Assembly (NCBI GenBank): GCA_009760855.2
Contig: WPIO01000066.1
Coordinates: forward strand, 1,570,501-1,634,500
DNA length: 64,000 nt
DNA from: Cristatella mucedo
Taxonomy: Eukaryota > Bryozoa > Phylactolaemata > Cristatellidae
Reading direction: 5' to 3'
A program made the position numbers and the translations under genes. The notes beneath the pieces were generated by a model that did not search any database, was not told the DNA's origin, and worked only from the letters and a program-made list of their open reading frames with translations. Below, piece by piece: positions 46,434 through 55,529 of the stretch (positions are counted from its first letter, which is position 1; each line of letters begins with the position of its first letter).

Positions 46434-46841
46434 ATTATCCCGTCGTCCTACGTCTGAATAAAGGGGACGTAATTTTGAAGGAGAGTCAGCATGGACAATT
46501 GAAACTAAACGTGTCAAACATCATTATGCCAATAACGATTCATTTTTTCAGACAAAGTGACCGTCATCACTACGTCAAGGGCATTATTAGTCACAGTGGT
46601 CACTGTTTTTATGAAGGCACCAGCTATTCTCAATCGATCGTGGTAGAATCTGTAGTGCCATGCTCCTACATCCATGATTACGGATTATATGAGATGCAGA
46701 TAACAATATCAATCTCTTTTCCGATCAGAACTGACAGTGGTATATATGCGTTTGAATTCGTTAGCCGGACAATTTATCCAGATGGAACATTTTCGGACGA
46801 AACGATTGCACAAACAGCGATCTTGTTAACTGTGATAAAGC
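46434..46841 (+). CDS. Gene B, exon for non-canonical Ig-like domain D2
   Basis: The exon is 408 nt, acceptor GTTGTTTTAG|AT, donor AAGC|GTGAGT, phase 1-1 (residues 159-294). It is the counterpart of the gene A exon at 719: both start DYP, have a cysteine pair 18 residues apart (here SGHCFYEG and VVPCSYIHDYG), then a DSGIYAFEF/DSGVYEY motif and an LLTVI/QLTVI final strand. There is no canonical B- or F-strand cysteine. An extracellular, V-like domain is likely. Sequence similarity to gene A outside these motifs is low, which suggests fast evolution or an old duplication. Confidence 0.87.
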
Positions 46842-48439
46842 GTGAGTAAACCACAACATATATGCATCGAAATTCAATTTTATACATTTAAGTGTATTTT
46901 AGGTTGAATAATTTAGCTTTGTTTAAGATAACAGTAGTTAGGGAACTACAATTAGTAGACCTATTAGCCTACAAAAAATGGCTAGTGTGTATCGCCAAAT
47001 AATCTTTTAAAAAACTGAAATGACGGGAACTTTAATTATACGTGAAGGAATACTGTTTTCGGATATTCATAAAGCATATTGTAAGAGTAAGATCGTCTTA
47101 CTAGAATATAATCTCCATAGGTTACATGCGTAGTTAAAGAGATCTTTGTAACAAAGCCTGTGCATCGCCATCTTTTCACTCAATCCACAATTTTATGTTC
47201 AATTTCAAAAGTGAGAAGGCCAGTTTTAGCTTTTAAGTGTGTTTCTAAAATTTCACCTAAGTTTTGACATAGTTCTATTCTTATTTTAACAAAATATTAT
47301 CACTACAAATTTTACAAAAGGCACAGAGTGAGCACTACTTCCGTAACTTCTATGCCCTCCCGACTATTTGAATGATTGCCTCAATCACGTCGGTAAGCAT
47401 TCCTCGATTGATTTCAGATAAATTAAGTTTGCTTCAAAAGTTATCTACACAGAGGAAAGAAGTCTTTCCCAGCAATGGAAGTCAGTATCTTATTACAGCA
47501 ATTTCATGCTGAAAGGCATTGACCAGATAGAAAGTGAAACACATAATTAGAGGAAATAATGTTGCTGGGAAACCGACTACCCAGGCGATCACTGTAAGGA
47601 AATCCAGCCCTCTGTTTTCCCCAGATTTCTTTGACTGCCTGAAGGTTTCAAACGACTTTTAGATCACAGCTGGTTAGCCTAGTGGGGAAGGTACTGATTC
47701 ACCAAAGAAAACTTAAAGGTTTTCCTTAGCACAGGTCGCTAGCTCCTTGTTATATGTAACATTAATTTTTTTCTTTAATACTACCCATTTTGCGGAACTT
47801 AGGCACCTTCTGCATTTTTAAATTACTTCATGCCGTAGGCAGTTTAGATCTTACAAGTGAACAGTGAAGTGTGATTGAAGTGTCTATCTCTCTATATCCG
47901 ATATTCTTGCAGATTTTGACCCCGTTTCAGCTTTTCAGTCCACTTAATCGGGACGTAAAGCAAAATATTGCACACAGTAGCCAAGCTATTTTTCAGATCG
48001 GACTTTTTAGGCTTTTTTAGTATTTTTAGAATATTACATCAATTTTTCCTTCAGAATGAGAATAATTATAACAATCTGAAATTATTGAAAACAGCTACAA
48101 CATAGTGGTATTGGTTATTTTATAGTGATTGACCTCATAAATAAAAAGGAAATCATGTTCTTATTTTTTACGGCCATGACAATCAATCATCGGGTCTAAC
48201 CTGCAGGAATAAATATAATCTCGTTTTAGGAAATTCAAGAAATCTAATTTTACTGTAAGAATACTTTCGGCTGAGTCGTGACAGCATTATCAGATTTCAA
48301 TCCAGTATCTTGTTGACTAACTTACAATTAAGGCATTCATAATCGTTTAACATAGCTGTTGTATGGATAACTTTACACTCCATAACCAGTTATTGCAGCA
48401 CATAGGATGATAAATTGGCATTGCTATCTGTGATTTTAG
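46842..48439 (+). other. Intron of gene B (D2-D3)
   Basis: AT-rich, bounded by C|GTGAGT and GATTTTAG|AA. A possible S-B-like tRNA-derived head lies at 47664-47750; otherwise nothing was recognised. Confidence 0.6.
47664..47750 (+). repeat. Possible tRNA-derived SINE remnant
   Basis: AGCTGGTTAGCCTAGTGGGG, then AAGGTACTGATTCACC, resembles the S-B head. Box B and the 3' tail are not convincing. Confidence 0.35.
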
Positions 48440-48817
48440 AACTTTGCGAAGCCATTAATAGCACTATTGACATTCCAACATACATCACCACACGCGGCCA
48501 TACCTTATTCGTCAAATGCACTGGCATTTGCTACATCGAAATGCCAAAGTTCGTCATCGGCATTCAAGCTGCAATTGACATGTTACCAAGCGAACTTGAT
48601 GTTCATTGTAATAATGGACAGCTACAACGAAATGATGAACTAGTAAGGCAGGTCACATCAAGCTGCCTATCTACAGGTGCTCCTACTAAAAATCGAAGTT
48701 CCGTAACAGCAATATTTGGTTTTGGAAACGTTACAGAAAGAATGGAAGGAGACTACAAGTGCTACATGAGAGCTTATGAGCAGCTAACCACATATCCGTT
48801 TAGAGTTTACGTCCAGC
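48440..48817 (+). CDS. Gene B, exon for cysteine-rich Ig-like domain D3
   Basis: The exon is 378 nt, acceptor GATTTTAG|AA, donor CAGC|GTGAGA, phase 1-1 (residues 295-420). It aligns with gene A D3 along its whole length: GHTLFVKCTGICYIEMPKFV against GESLFVTCVGLCFVRNPQVV, and MEGDYKCYMRAYEQLTTY against LEGDYKCYVRSYEQLSEY. All six cysteines are kept in order (LCE, VKC, GIC, VHC, SSC, YKC), and the C-strand tryptophan is replaced in both (KFVIGI). N-linked sites (NST, NRS, NVT) support an extracellular location. The following intron is only 105 nt, as short as its counterpart in gene A. Confidence 0.92.
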
Positions 48818-48922
48818 GTGAGATTGAATTATATTGCTTTCAGCTCCGTAAGAGCAATCAAAGTTATGAGGCCATCCTAACGGATAGCAATGGCAATGAA
48901 AGAAAGTAATCTTGCGTTTTAG

Positions 48923-49243
48923 GACCGCCTAAGCTGAAGCTATTCAATGCAGAAGTATTCGGTTTTGAAGACCCATTCAGATTTTTTAACTTGACATGCC
49001 TGGCGACTGACGGAAGACCTCCAGCGAAGCTCACTTGGCTCATTGACGATGCTGCAGCTATGCTGGGCGTGTCTCACTCCACATTGAGTGCCTTCGACAA
49101 TCCAATGCAATCCGAAGGCACAGCCAGCACTATGATCTTGCCAATGAGCCGACAGCTGCACGGAAAGACCGTCGTGTGCAGGACAGTGTCTTTTAGCAAT
49201 GTTCCAAGCGTTTCAACGAAACCTGTAACGATGCAAGTATTCT
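48923..49243 (+). CDS. Gene B, exon for C2-type Ig domain D4
   Basis: The exon is 321 nt, acceptor TGCGTTTTAG|GA, donor TTCT|GTAAGT, phase 1-1 (residues 421-527). It has a canonical core: FNLTCLATDGRPPAKLTWLI with B-strand cysteine and C-strand tryptophan, and KTVVCRTVSF with the F-strand cysteine, ending VTMQVF. The parallel in gene A (3200-3517) has the same GRPPAxLxW pattern and the same VQVF end. This is the domain most like nectin/kirre-type C2-set adhesion modules. Confidence 0.94.
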
Positions 49244-49914
49244 GTAAGTGTTGGCCTAAGGTTTACATAGAGAGACCCATTACTGATGCTCCTTTAAATC
49301 TTGAGCCCTCTCATAGGCGAAGTGTGAAAAAGGATTTTTATGGCAGATGTTACACCAATTTGTAAAACTATGAATCGTGGCTGCTTACTTATTAGAAAGT
49401 AACTGTTATGCTGACCATGTTTCTTGAGTGTAAAGCCCTTTAAAAGTGACTTATGACAATGGGAAACACAAGTGCTCAGAAATAATATCCCATCAGGGTA
49501 ATACAATTGAAAATTATGAGTACAGCCATGAAAAATTGTGCAAAGTATCTTCTGTAATGGATTACTATATTCTGGAGTTAGTAGATCGCGCATCATCTAA
49601 GATTATAGAAAATTCATAGATAATAGTAAACAGCTGAAAAGAGGTACACTACATAGCCTAACTATAATCAAGTCCAGTACTGTAAAAAAATACCGACCCT
49701 TAGTTCATCTAAAGTATGAAACTAATCAGGCTATCCAAATCGTTAAACCTTTTTGCGGATTCTATTAACAGCACAAAGATTAGCTGATAAAATCATTCAT
49801 TACTGATATAAAGTGGCATAATCTTAATTTAAAGACAATTTTTCTTTGAAGATTTAAAAAATCCCAACCGTCTCCTTTATTCTCTATCTGAAAAATCCGT
49901 AAAAATACTAAGCA

Positions 49915-50225
49915 GCATTTTAGCTGCAGAGTTTTGCAAGATTTGTAAACGCCTGATTCCACAGGTCATTTGACCAGCAAGCATTGAATTACAGAAGTTG
50001 GTATGAGATATCGCAAATGTATGGACCAATTTAGACCGGGCACACCTGTCTCAACAACATCAAATTGTAGCTGGTAGGAGTGATTGAATATAGACAGTAT
50101 ATCTCCTGTTGAATCTGCTGGAAATCTAGGTATCACGTTCCAAAGTGACCTCTCGTTAGACGACTACATCAGCTCCACAATCAAGTCTGCCTACTTTCAT
50201 AGACATAACGTTGCTAAATATAGTG
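49915..50225. mobile_element. L-B fragments, mosaic orientation
   Basis: 49915-50075 is antisense L-B (CTGCAGAGTTTTGCAAGATT, GTAAACGCCTGATTCCACAG, AGCATTGAATTACAGAAGTT). Then 50085-50225 is sense (TATCTCCTGTTGAATCTGCT, GGAAATCTAGGTATCACGTT, TCAAGTCTGCCTACTTTC). Neither contains an open frame. Confidence 0.7.
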
Positions 50226-50870
50226 GAAAGGAGATAGACGTGAATGCTGAGCTGATGTAGTTGTCTAACCGAATTTTACTTTGGAACATGTTTACCTAGA
50301 TTTCGCGCAGATTCAACAAGAGATATGCCGGCAGAACCAAGTTTGAGGACTAACCTTTCCAGTTGTTGAATGACACCTGGTTTGTCTATAAATAGTAGGT
50401 AATTCCAACATTCTTTAATTTAAGGCAGTCTTCTGCCGCCTATTTTGGATGTCATTAATAGCTACAGGAAGTAAGTTGAGAACTTGGACATGCTAGAGGG
50501 TTGGGATCGATCAAAGCAAAGCTACGACCGAGTGTCATCTGCATAGAAGTGAAAGCCTAGATAGTGCTTGGCGATCACGTCCTCTAGAGGTCAAGTTTAA
50601 ACGGAGAAAATACTCGGGACTTATATTTCAGAGGTTGTTTGGATAATCTTCGTCCATCCACATTCATATAGAAGATTATTTCGCTGTGACAAGACCTGAA
50701 CCATTTCAAAGCAGTGCTAGTGATGCCCAGTTCAAAAGAGAGGTGCCCAAGGACTAGGGGATCAATAGCGTCAAAAGTGGCCTACAGATCAACGGAAACA
50801 AGAAGAGATACTCCACCTAAGTCTGCATTCCTTAGTAGATCATATACACCGTAAGCAATTACAATTCTGT
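50226..50870 (-). mobile_element. L-B LINE fragment with reverse transcriptase region
   Basis: Antisense blocks GAGCTGATGTAGTTGTCTAA, CATGTTTACCTAGATTTCGC, AACTTGGACATGCTAGAGGG, GTCATCTGCATAGAAGTGAA and GACCTGAACCATTTCAAAGC correspond to the palm-to-C-terminal region seen at 8905-9470 and 56500-56860. Frames are ruined. Confidence 0.8.
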
Positions 50871-50964
50871 AAAGCAATCACCCTTAAAACGTGACTCGAA
50901 CTTACAAGCACGGTTGGAAGACAATCTATTATTTTATTCTAATCTCTCGCGACTCGATACAGTG

Positions 50965-51835
50965 TATACGATTAAAGCACTTGATAAAGCTCCCTCCGAG
51001 AACTCAATCTAGCTGGTTTGGTCAAGCGGTTAAGGTGCTCGCCCCGACCAAGGTCTGACTGAGGTCGTGGGCTCGAGCCCCGAGGCATATGTGAAGCGCC
51101 TGAATAGAGATTAAGTTCTCTTGGGGCTCTATATAAATGAATTATGTTTATGTATTTAATCTCTTTCCGGCACTTTAGGTCGCTGGAAAGGGAAACACGA
51201 TTGAATGGTGAGTGATACCATGAAACATAAACAACATGAATAACATGGTTAGGGGTGACATGCACAGGGTCAGCATGCAAGTGTGGTTAATGGCAGCATG
51301 GACAGCATCAGCACACATAAGCACATGAAGGACGGATCACAGGGACCCACTAAATGCAGTCCTAAATAGATATGTCTCTAAGTTCTTTTTAAATGCGGTC
51401 AAGTCAGGGTATGTGACGCAAATTGGGATTGAACTACATTCTTTGGGCGTATATGAACTAAATGCATGGTCACCAAGAGATTTGGGGTTTGTACAAGGTA
51501 TTGGTAAAATGTTGGATTCCGAAGAGCATGTGGTACGATGCTTGATCTGGTGGGGGAGTAGATCTGAGAGATAGGCTGGAGCCAAAGAATGAAGTGACCT
51601 AAAAGCGAGCGACAAAACCTTTAAGTCGATCCGTTGCTTGACTGGTAGCCAGTGCAGGTCGGCGAGAAGTGGTGTAATATGGCAACTGCGACATTCGCGA
51701 CAGAACAGTGTAGCGTTGGAGTTTTGCACCAGTTGCAATCGCCTGATTGCATATGCAGGTAGGCCAGCAAGTAGTGAGTTACAGAAGTCAAGATGGGATG
51801 TCACAAATGCATGGACCAACTTTGACGTTGTAATA
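50965..51835 (-). mobile_element. L-B LINE 3' part interrupted by an S-B SINE
   Basis: The 3' palindrome starts at 50971 (GCACTTGATAAAGCTCCCTC), is split at AATCT (51006-51010) by the SINE, and resumes at 51158. The open frame 51337-51819 carries [35 protein letters not shown] and [16 protein letters not shown], the complete C-terminal region of L-B ORF2 to its stop. One of the best-preserved L-B ends. Confidence 0.92.
51011..51157 (+). repeat. S-B tRNA-derived SINE, complete copy with TSD
   Basis: Inserted into an L-B copy, with AATCT on both sides (51006-51010 and 51158-51162) as target-site duplication. The head AGCTGGTTTGGTCAAGCGG, then TTAAGGTGCTC (A-box-like), box B GGGCTCGAGCCCC, and the tail GAAGCGCCTGAATAGAGATT, then AAGTTCTCTTGGGGCTC, ending in an ATAAATGAATTATG stretch. 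The tail resembles the L-B 3' end. Confidence 0.9.
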
Positions 51836-53204
51836 ATTTATCTTTCGTTGCTTTCTCAACACGATGTAATGCTACAGTAACGGGTCGTTCAATGCCCTCG
51901 TGAAGACGCCAGGGAAGAGAGTCAGCAGTGCATTTAGCCCTCGTCTTATGGGGTATGTTTTTATTAGCCTTTTCACTTGGATTGCCAGTTTACTGTACGT
52001 CTCACCTTTCCGTCTATTCCTTTCTAATAGCTTTTCCTTTGCTGATTCGCTTTAGCTTCAGGCCACAGAGGGCCTTAAGCACAAGGTAACTTCATATGGC
52101 TTCACAAATTTAGTTGCCATGAAGCTTTCTAGAATTGTGTGAAAGAGCCAGGTAAAGCTGTAACAATATGTTTTGAGGTGTTAGCCTTAGACCAGCAATT
52201 TGAGGTAGGGACGTATTTGATCGGGTTCTTGTGACTCTTCCATTTTAACGTACCGTCATTAGTAGGTAAAGCTACTTTAATCCTTTTGCCTGAAGCGGGT
52301 TGCTTTAAAGCCTATCGCCCAACTGTTACTATCGTCGTCGCCGTCGGCAGACGTGTTTGAAACCTTTGGATCGCTGACACAGGCGGAACATGGTCAAGCA
52401 TAATATTCTGAGTTCATGTGGACTTCTGCCATATCAGAATCATTCTTGTCAATCAACTTAACTATTCTTCCATGGGTTGGACTTGTACTCTTTGTTACTC
52501 AAAACCAGCTAGATACGATATCTTGCTCCGTAAGCTTAGTCCAATTGACTGCCTCTAACGAGCCACGTATATAGTCCCAGACGAAGGGGGTTTGAGCGGC
52601 GACCATTTGGGCGCAGGATCGATAACTTGACCTAAGCCCCCTTCCACTTGACCGCTCAAGACACCTTCTTCATTCATTAGCCCAGCTATATTCGCTTCCA
52701 TTACGCCATTACGTGTTGTAATCACTATGAGCTATGGATGGGTCCAATAATTCCCTCCCGAGAGTTTTAGATGTCTCTAAAACTGGCATCTACTTCGTGA
52801 TGCTGAAAAAACTTTACTCCCGATGAGTGAACCGGTAAAGGAATTAGGACTGCCGATACCAAATGTTTTCTTAAAACCAACTCTAATCTATTGATAAATT
52901 TCTCCCAAAGTGTGGTGGCGGGCAGCCCGGCCTTCATTATCGAAAGTCCAATTGTCGGTGCGTTTAGCAACACCATTGTTTCCTCTTCCCGAGCGGTCTT
53001 CTCAAGCTAATCAGCTTCCCAAGGTACTTAGTCTCGTGCCGGTTCCCGTAGCATTTCAGGGTGAGCTGACCTCCTTTTTTGCTATTACTAACCATACCTG
53101 TTGGCGTCTCACTGACAGCCACAAAAAGTCTGAGCAGAAAATAAAAATTAATTCGCTTACTTCCCATCACAACACTAAAACCGTGCGACCCTCATTAGTT
53201 ACCT
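51836..53204. other. Intronic, nothing identified
   Basis: Some short coding-like stretches (for example around 52890-52990, plus frame SVVAGSPAFIIESPIVGAFS) have no recognised family, no splice context and no counterpart in gene A. They may be remnants of an unknown mobile element. Confidence 0.35.
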
Positions 53205-53277
53205 TTGCAGCAATTGTAAAGGACCCACAGAGAGATTGAGTTTTCTATGGTGCTTTATCAAATGCATTTATTGTTGA
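53205..53277 (+). mobile_element. L-B LINE 3' terminus fragment
   Basis: AATTGTAAAGGACCCACAGA, GAGATTGAGTTTTCTATGGT, then GCTTTATCAAATGCATTTAT: the 3' palindrome and beginning of the tail. Confidence 0.75.
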
Positions 53278-53395
53278 TGAGGTCTTGGTTCCCAATCCTG
53301 CCATTTGGGGATTCTTTATCGCCGCTGCAAGCGGCGGTGATAGGCAGGGAGGCTCTTTTGTCAATATAAAACAGAGGCTGCTAAATCAGCTGGTT
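53278..53395 (+). repeat. S-A SINE, 5'-truncated
   Basis: Starts inside the box-B region (GGTTCCCAATCCTGCC), then TTTATCGCCGCTGCAAGCGG, GGTGATAGGCAGGGAGGCTC and AAATCAGCTGG. Confidence 0.8.
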
Positions 53396-53772
53396 TTATA
53401 ATTTTTATAATAGTTTGTGCAGTATCCGCTTGCTAAGAGCTGAAGCTCAAAACGTGCTTATAGCAGAGCACAGCACTCGATAATCATCACTCAGCTCTAA
53501 AGCTAACTCGGTAATACGGTACTAGGAAGCTCACAGCAATTGCATACGTGTTAATGCTACTACAATAGGTGACTTCCGGAGGACTTTTTGATAGCAAGCT
53601 TGCAGCAGCTAAGCTCTCTGAGTGCTGCAACTCACCTACGATAGGCCTATTGTCGCTTCCGACCGTTGTAATACAAGTATCTGCGATGGCTTCACTCATG
53701 CCACTTACTTTTTGACAAGTACAAGGTAACCACAGTAACTATGGCTTCTTACTTGATCACGCTTCCTTTTAG

Positions 53773-54042
53773 ATTTGCCATCTGACGTGGCGGACCGATA
53801 CATAGAGAGCACTGAATCTGTCACAGTTTCATGCAACATGTTCGATAGTTTTCCAAAATTGTCGATGGCTGACTGCGAATTCCTTTTCTCCGATTCTGCC
53901 TCCAGTGCATCTAGGCTAACCCTACTTACTCAGAATTATACTGTCGCACCGGGGAACCGTGGAAAGTTCTCTTGTCTGTGCACCTACCATCATATGGAAC
54001 AAAAAGTAAAGGTGACTGGAACCGTTTACGTCAACTGGAAAG
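53773..54042 (+). CDS. Gene B, exon for Ig-like domain D5
   Basis: The exon is 270 nt, acceptor CTTCCTTTTAG|AT, donor GAAAG|GTATGA, phase 1-1 (residues 528-617). It matches gene A D5: LPSDVADRYIESTESVTVSC against LPEDVIDHYIETTNMVTVTC, then the shared CNMF, CEFLF/CELLF, a YTVAPG/YTVGPG stretch, KFSCLC/KFECRC and VYVNWKG. Four cysteines are visible, where gene A has five. It is the membrane-proximal extracellular module, a divergent Ig-like domain by position and pattern. Confidence 0.9.
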
Positions 54043-54139
54043 GTATGATGTAGATTTTTGCTCGCTTACCAGAGACCTCACCTTGGTAAGTGATTTTCAG
54101 GACTGTCTTTAGGAACGTTTTAAAAAAATACCATCTGAT

Positions 54140-54305
54140 TTAACAGACTCTTTTTATAGCGACAGAAAAGGCTGTACGGCTATCACCGCCGCTTGCAGTG
54201 GAGATAAAGAATCGCCCACCACAGGAATCGAACCCACGACCTCGGGACCGAGGTCGTGAAAAGCAACCGCCTTACCCAGTGAGCCATTACGGCTCAGTAA
54301 CCAAA
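54140..54305 (-). repeat. S-A tRNA-derived SINE
   Basis: Minus-strand copy with head GAGCCGTAATGGCTCACTGG, a CACGACCTCGGTCCCGAGG stem, box B GGTTCGATTCC, body ATCTCCACTGCAAGCGGCGG, and tail GTCGCTATAAAAAGAGTC. Close to the copies at 26273 and 11745. Confidence 0.9.
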
Positions 54306-54934
54306 TAATGCTAATGTTAACTCTCAATTACATATCAAAGCACCCCGTAATTTGAAGCTATTCAACTGAAAATTGTCTAGATAGAAAATTATAAAAGGAA
54401 ATGCTTAGATACTACTTGATACCACATAACAAACTATGGTAAACATTACCCCCTACTAACCGTACTAATACGTTCCTTGACCGGTTACGTTTTCAATTTT
54501 TATGTCGCATACTGAATGTGTGTCACGTAAAAGAATATACTCTCCCTTTGTGGCGACCACGACAATGATAAACAAGGTGAATTCACTGAATTGTGATTTT
54601 AATGAATATCGGAAAAACTAATGCCCTCTTTTTGAAACTGAGCGATATATCTTATTCCTAGATTAAAAGTTACAATCATGTATTGAACGAAGATATGTTT
54701 TATTTTTGTGAAACTAAGTTTGATACCTAGCATACAATTAAAGTTTCGAAATATTTTATTGCAATTGCTAACAACTGTTCTTCAATTAAACATATATCAC
54801 CCATGAGGCTAGCTGAAATCTTCATAAGAAGCAAAACAATGAATAAATAGGTATGTAATTGAACTGTCTTATTTGAATTGGAGCAGAAGATCCTTAATGG
54901 TTTTCAGTATGGATTGGCCATTTGAAGGACCCAA

Positions 54935-55090
54935 ACCCACGATCTGGATGGCAAAAAGGAGCACCTTACCCTTAATTAAAGACCTAGATGCGACCCTCTC
55001 AGATCATTGCTTGGTTTTGTTTACTGTTCCTACTCCCTTGAACGTACAGGGTAATGTCAAACATGTCAAACGAAGTAACGACGTGTGAGG
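54935..55090 (+). mobile_element. LINE endonuclease fragment
   Basis: The plus-strand frame reads LIKDLDATLSDHCLVLFTVP, the conserved end of an APE-type LINE endonuclease (LSDH with the catalytic histidine). It is probably L-B since the L-A copy reads slightly differently here (LSDHFSVSFTVP). Short and isolated. Confidence 0.65.
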
Positions 55091-55239
55091 CGTTCAAAGT
55101 AAGTCAATAAACGTTGGGTGCTTCTACGTTGCAGCCGCAGCTCAAGCATGTTATTTACTTAGAGGGAAGTGTGAAGTATATTTATTAAATAGACCGAAAA
55201 ATCATGTTATGATGCATACTTGATATCCTTATACACTGA

Positions 55240-55500
55240 TGTATTAGGACATTAGGTTCTTTGGCTCTTGCTTACCTACTAGATCTACTAACCCACGAGG
55301 TTAAACATCGTACCACTCGCTTTTCGGAATATAACTGAGTACCCAAATATCCTACCGATCTCAAATATTTTGAAGACCATGCCTTACGTGGGTAAGCTCC
55401 CAAAGCTTTTAACGCACTCCCAACTTGCGTCACGACATCTGCTCACACGTCCATATTTAAAAATAAACTAAAAACGCACCTATTTATTGCAGCATAAAGA
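55240..55500 (+). mobile_element. L-B LINE 3' ORF2 fragment
   Basis: TTAGGTTCTTTGGCTCTTGC, TACTAGATCTACTAACCCAC, CATCGTACCACTCGCTTTTC and CATATTTAAAAATAAACTAA follow the L-B ORF2 end ([20 protein letters not shown]). No open frame. Confidence 0.75.
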
Positions 55501-55529
55501 TGTTACCTGTGATTAACTTTGTGATAATA

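Larger units (their letters stand above)
49244..53772 (+). other. Intron of gene B (D4-D5)
   Basis: 4.5 kb, bounded by T|GTAAGT and CTTCCTTTTAG|AT. It holds several L-B fragments in both orientations, a nested S-B SINE and part of an S-A SINE. No repeat or exon was recognised in 49244-49914 or 51836-53204. Confidence 0.7.
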
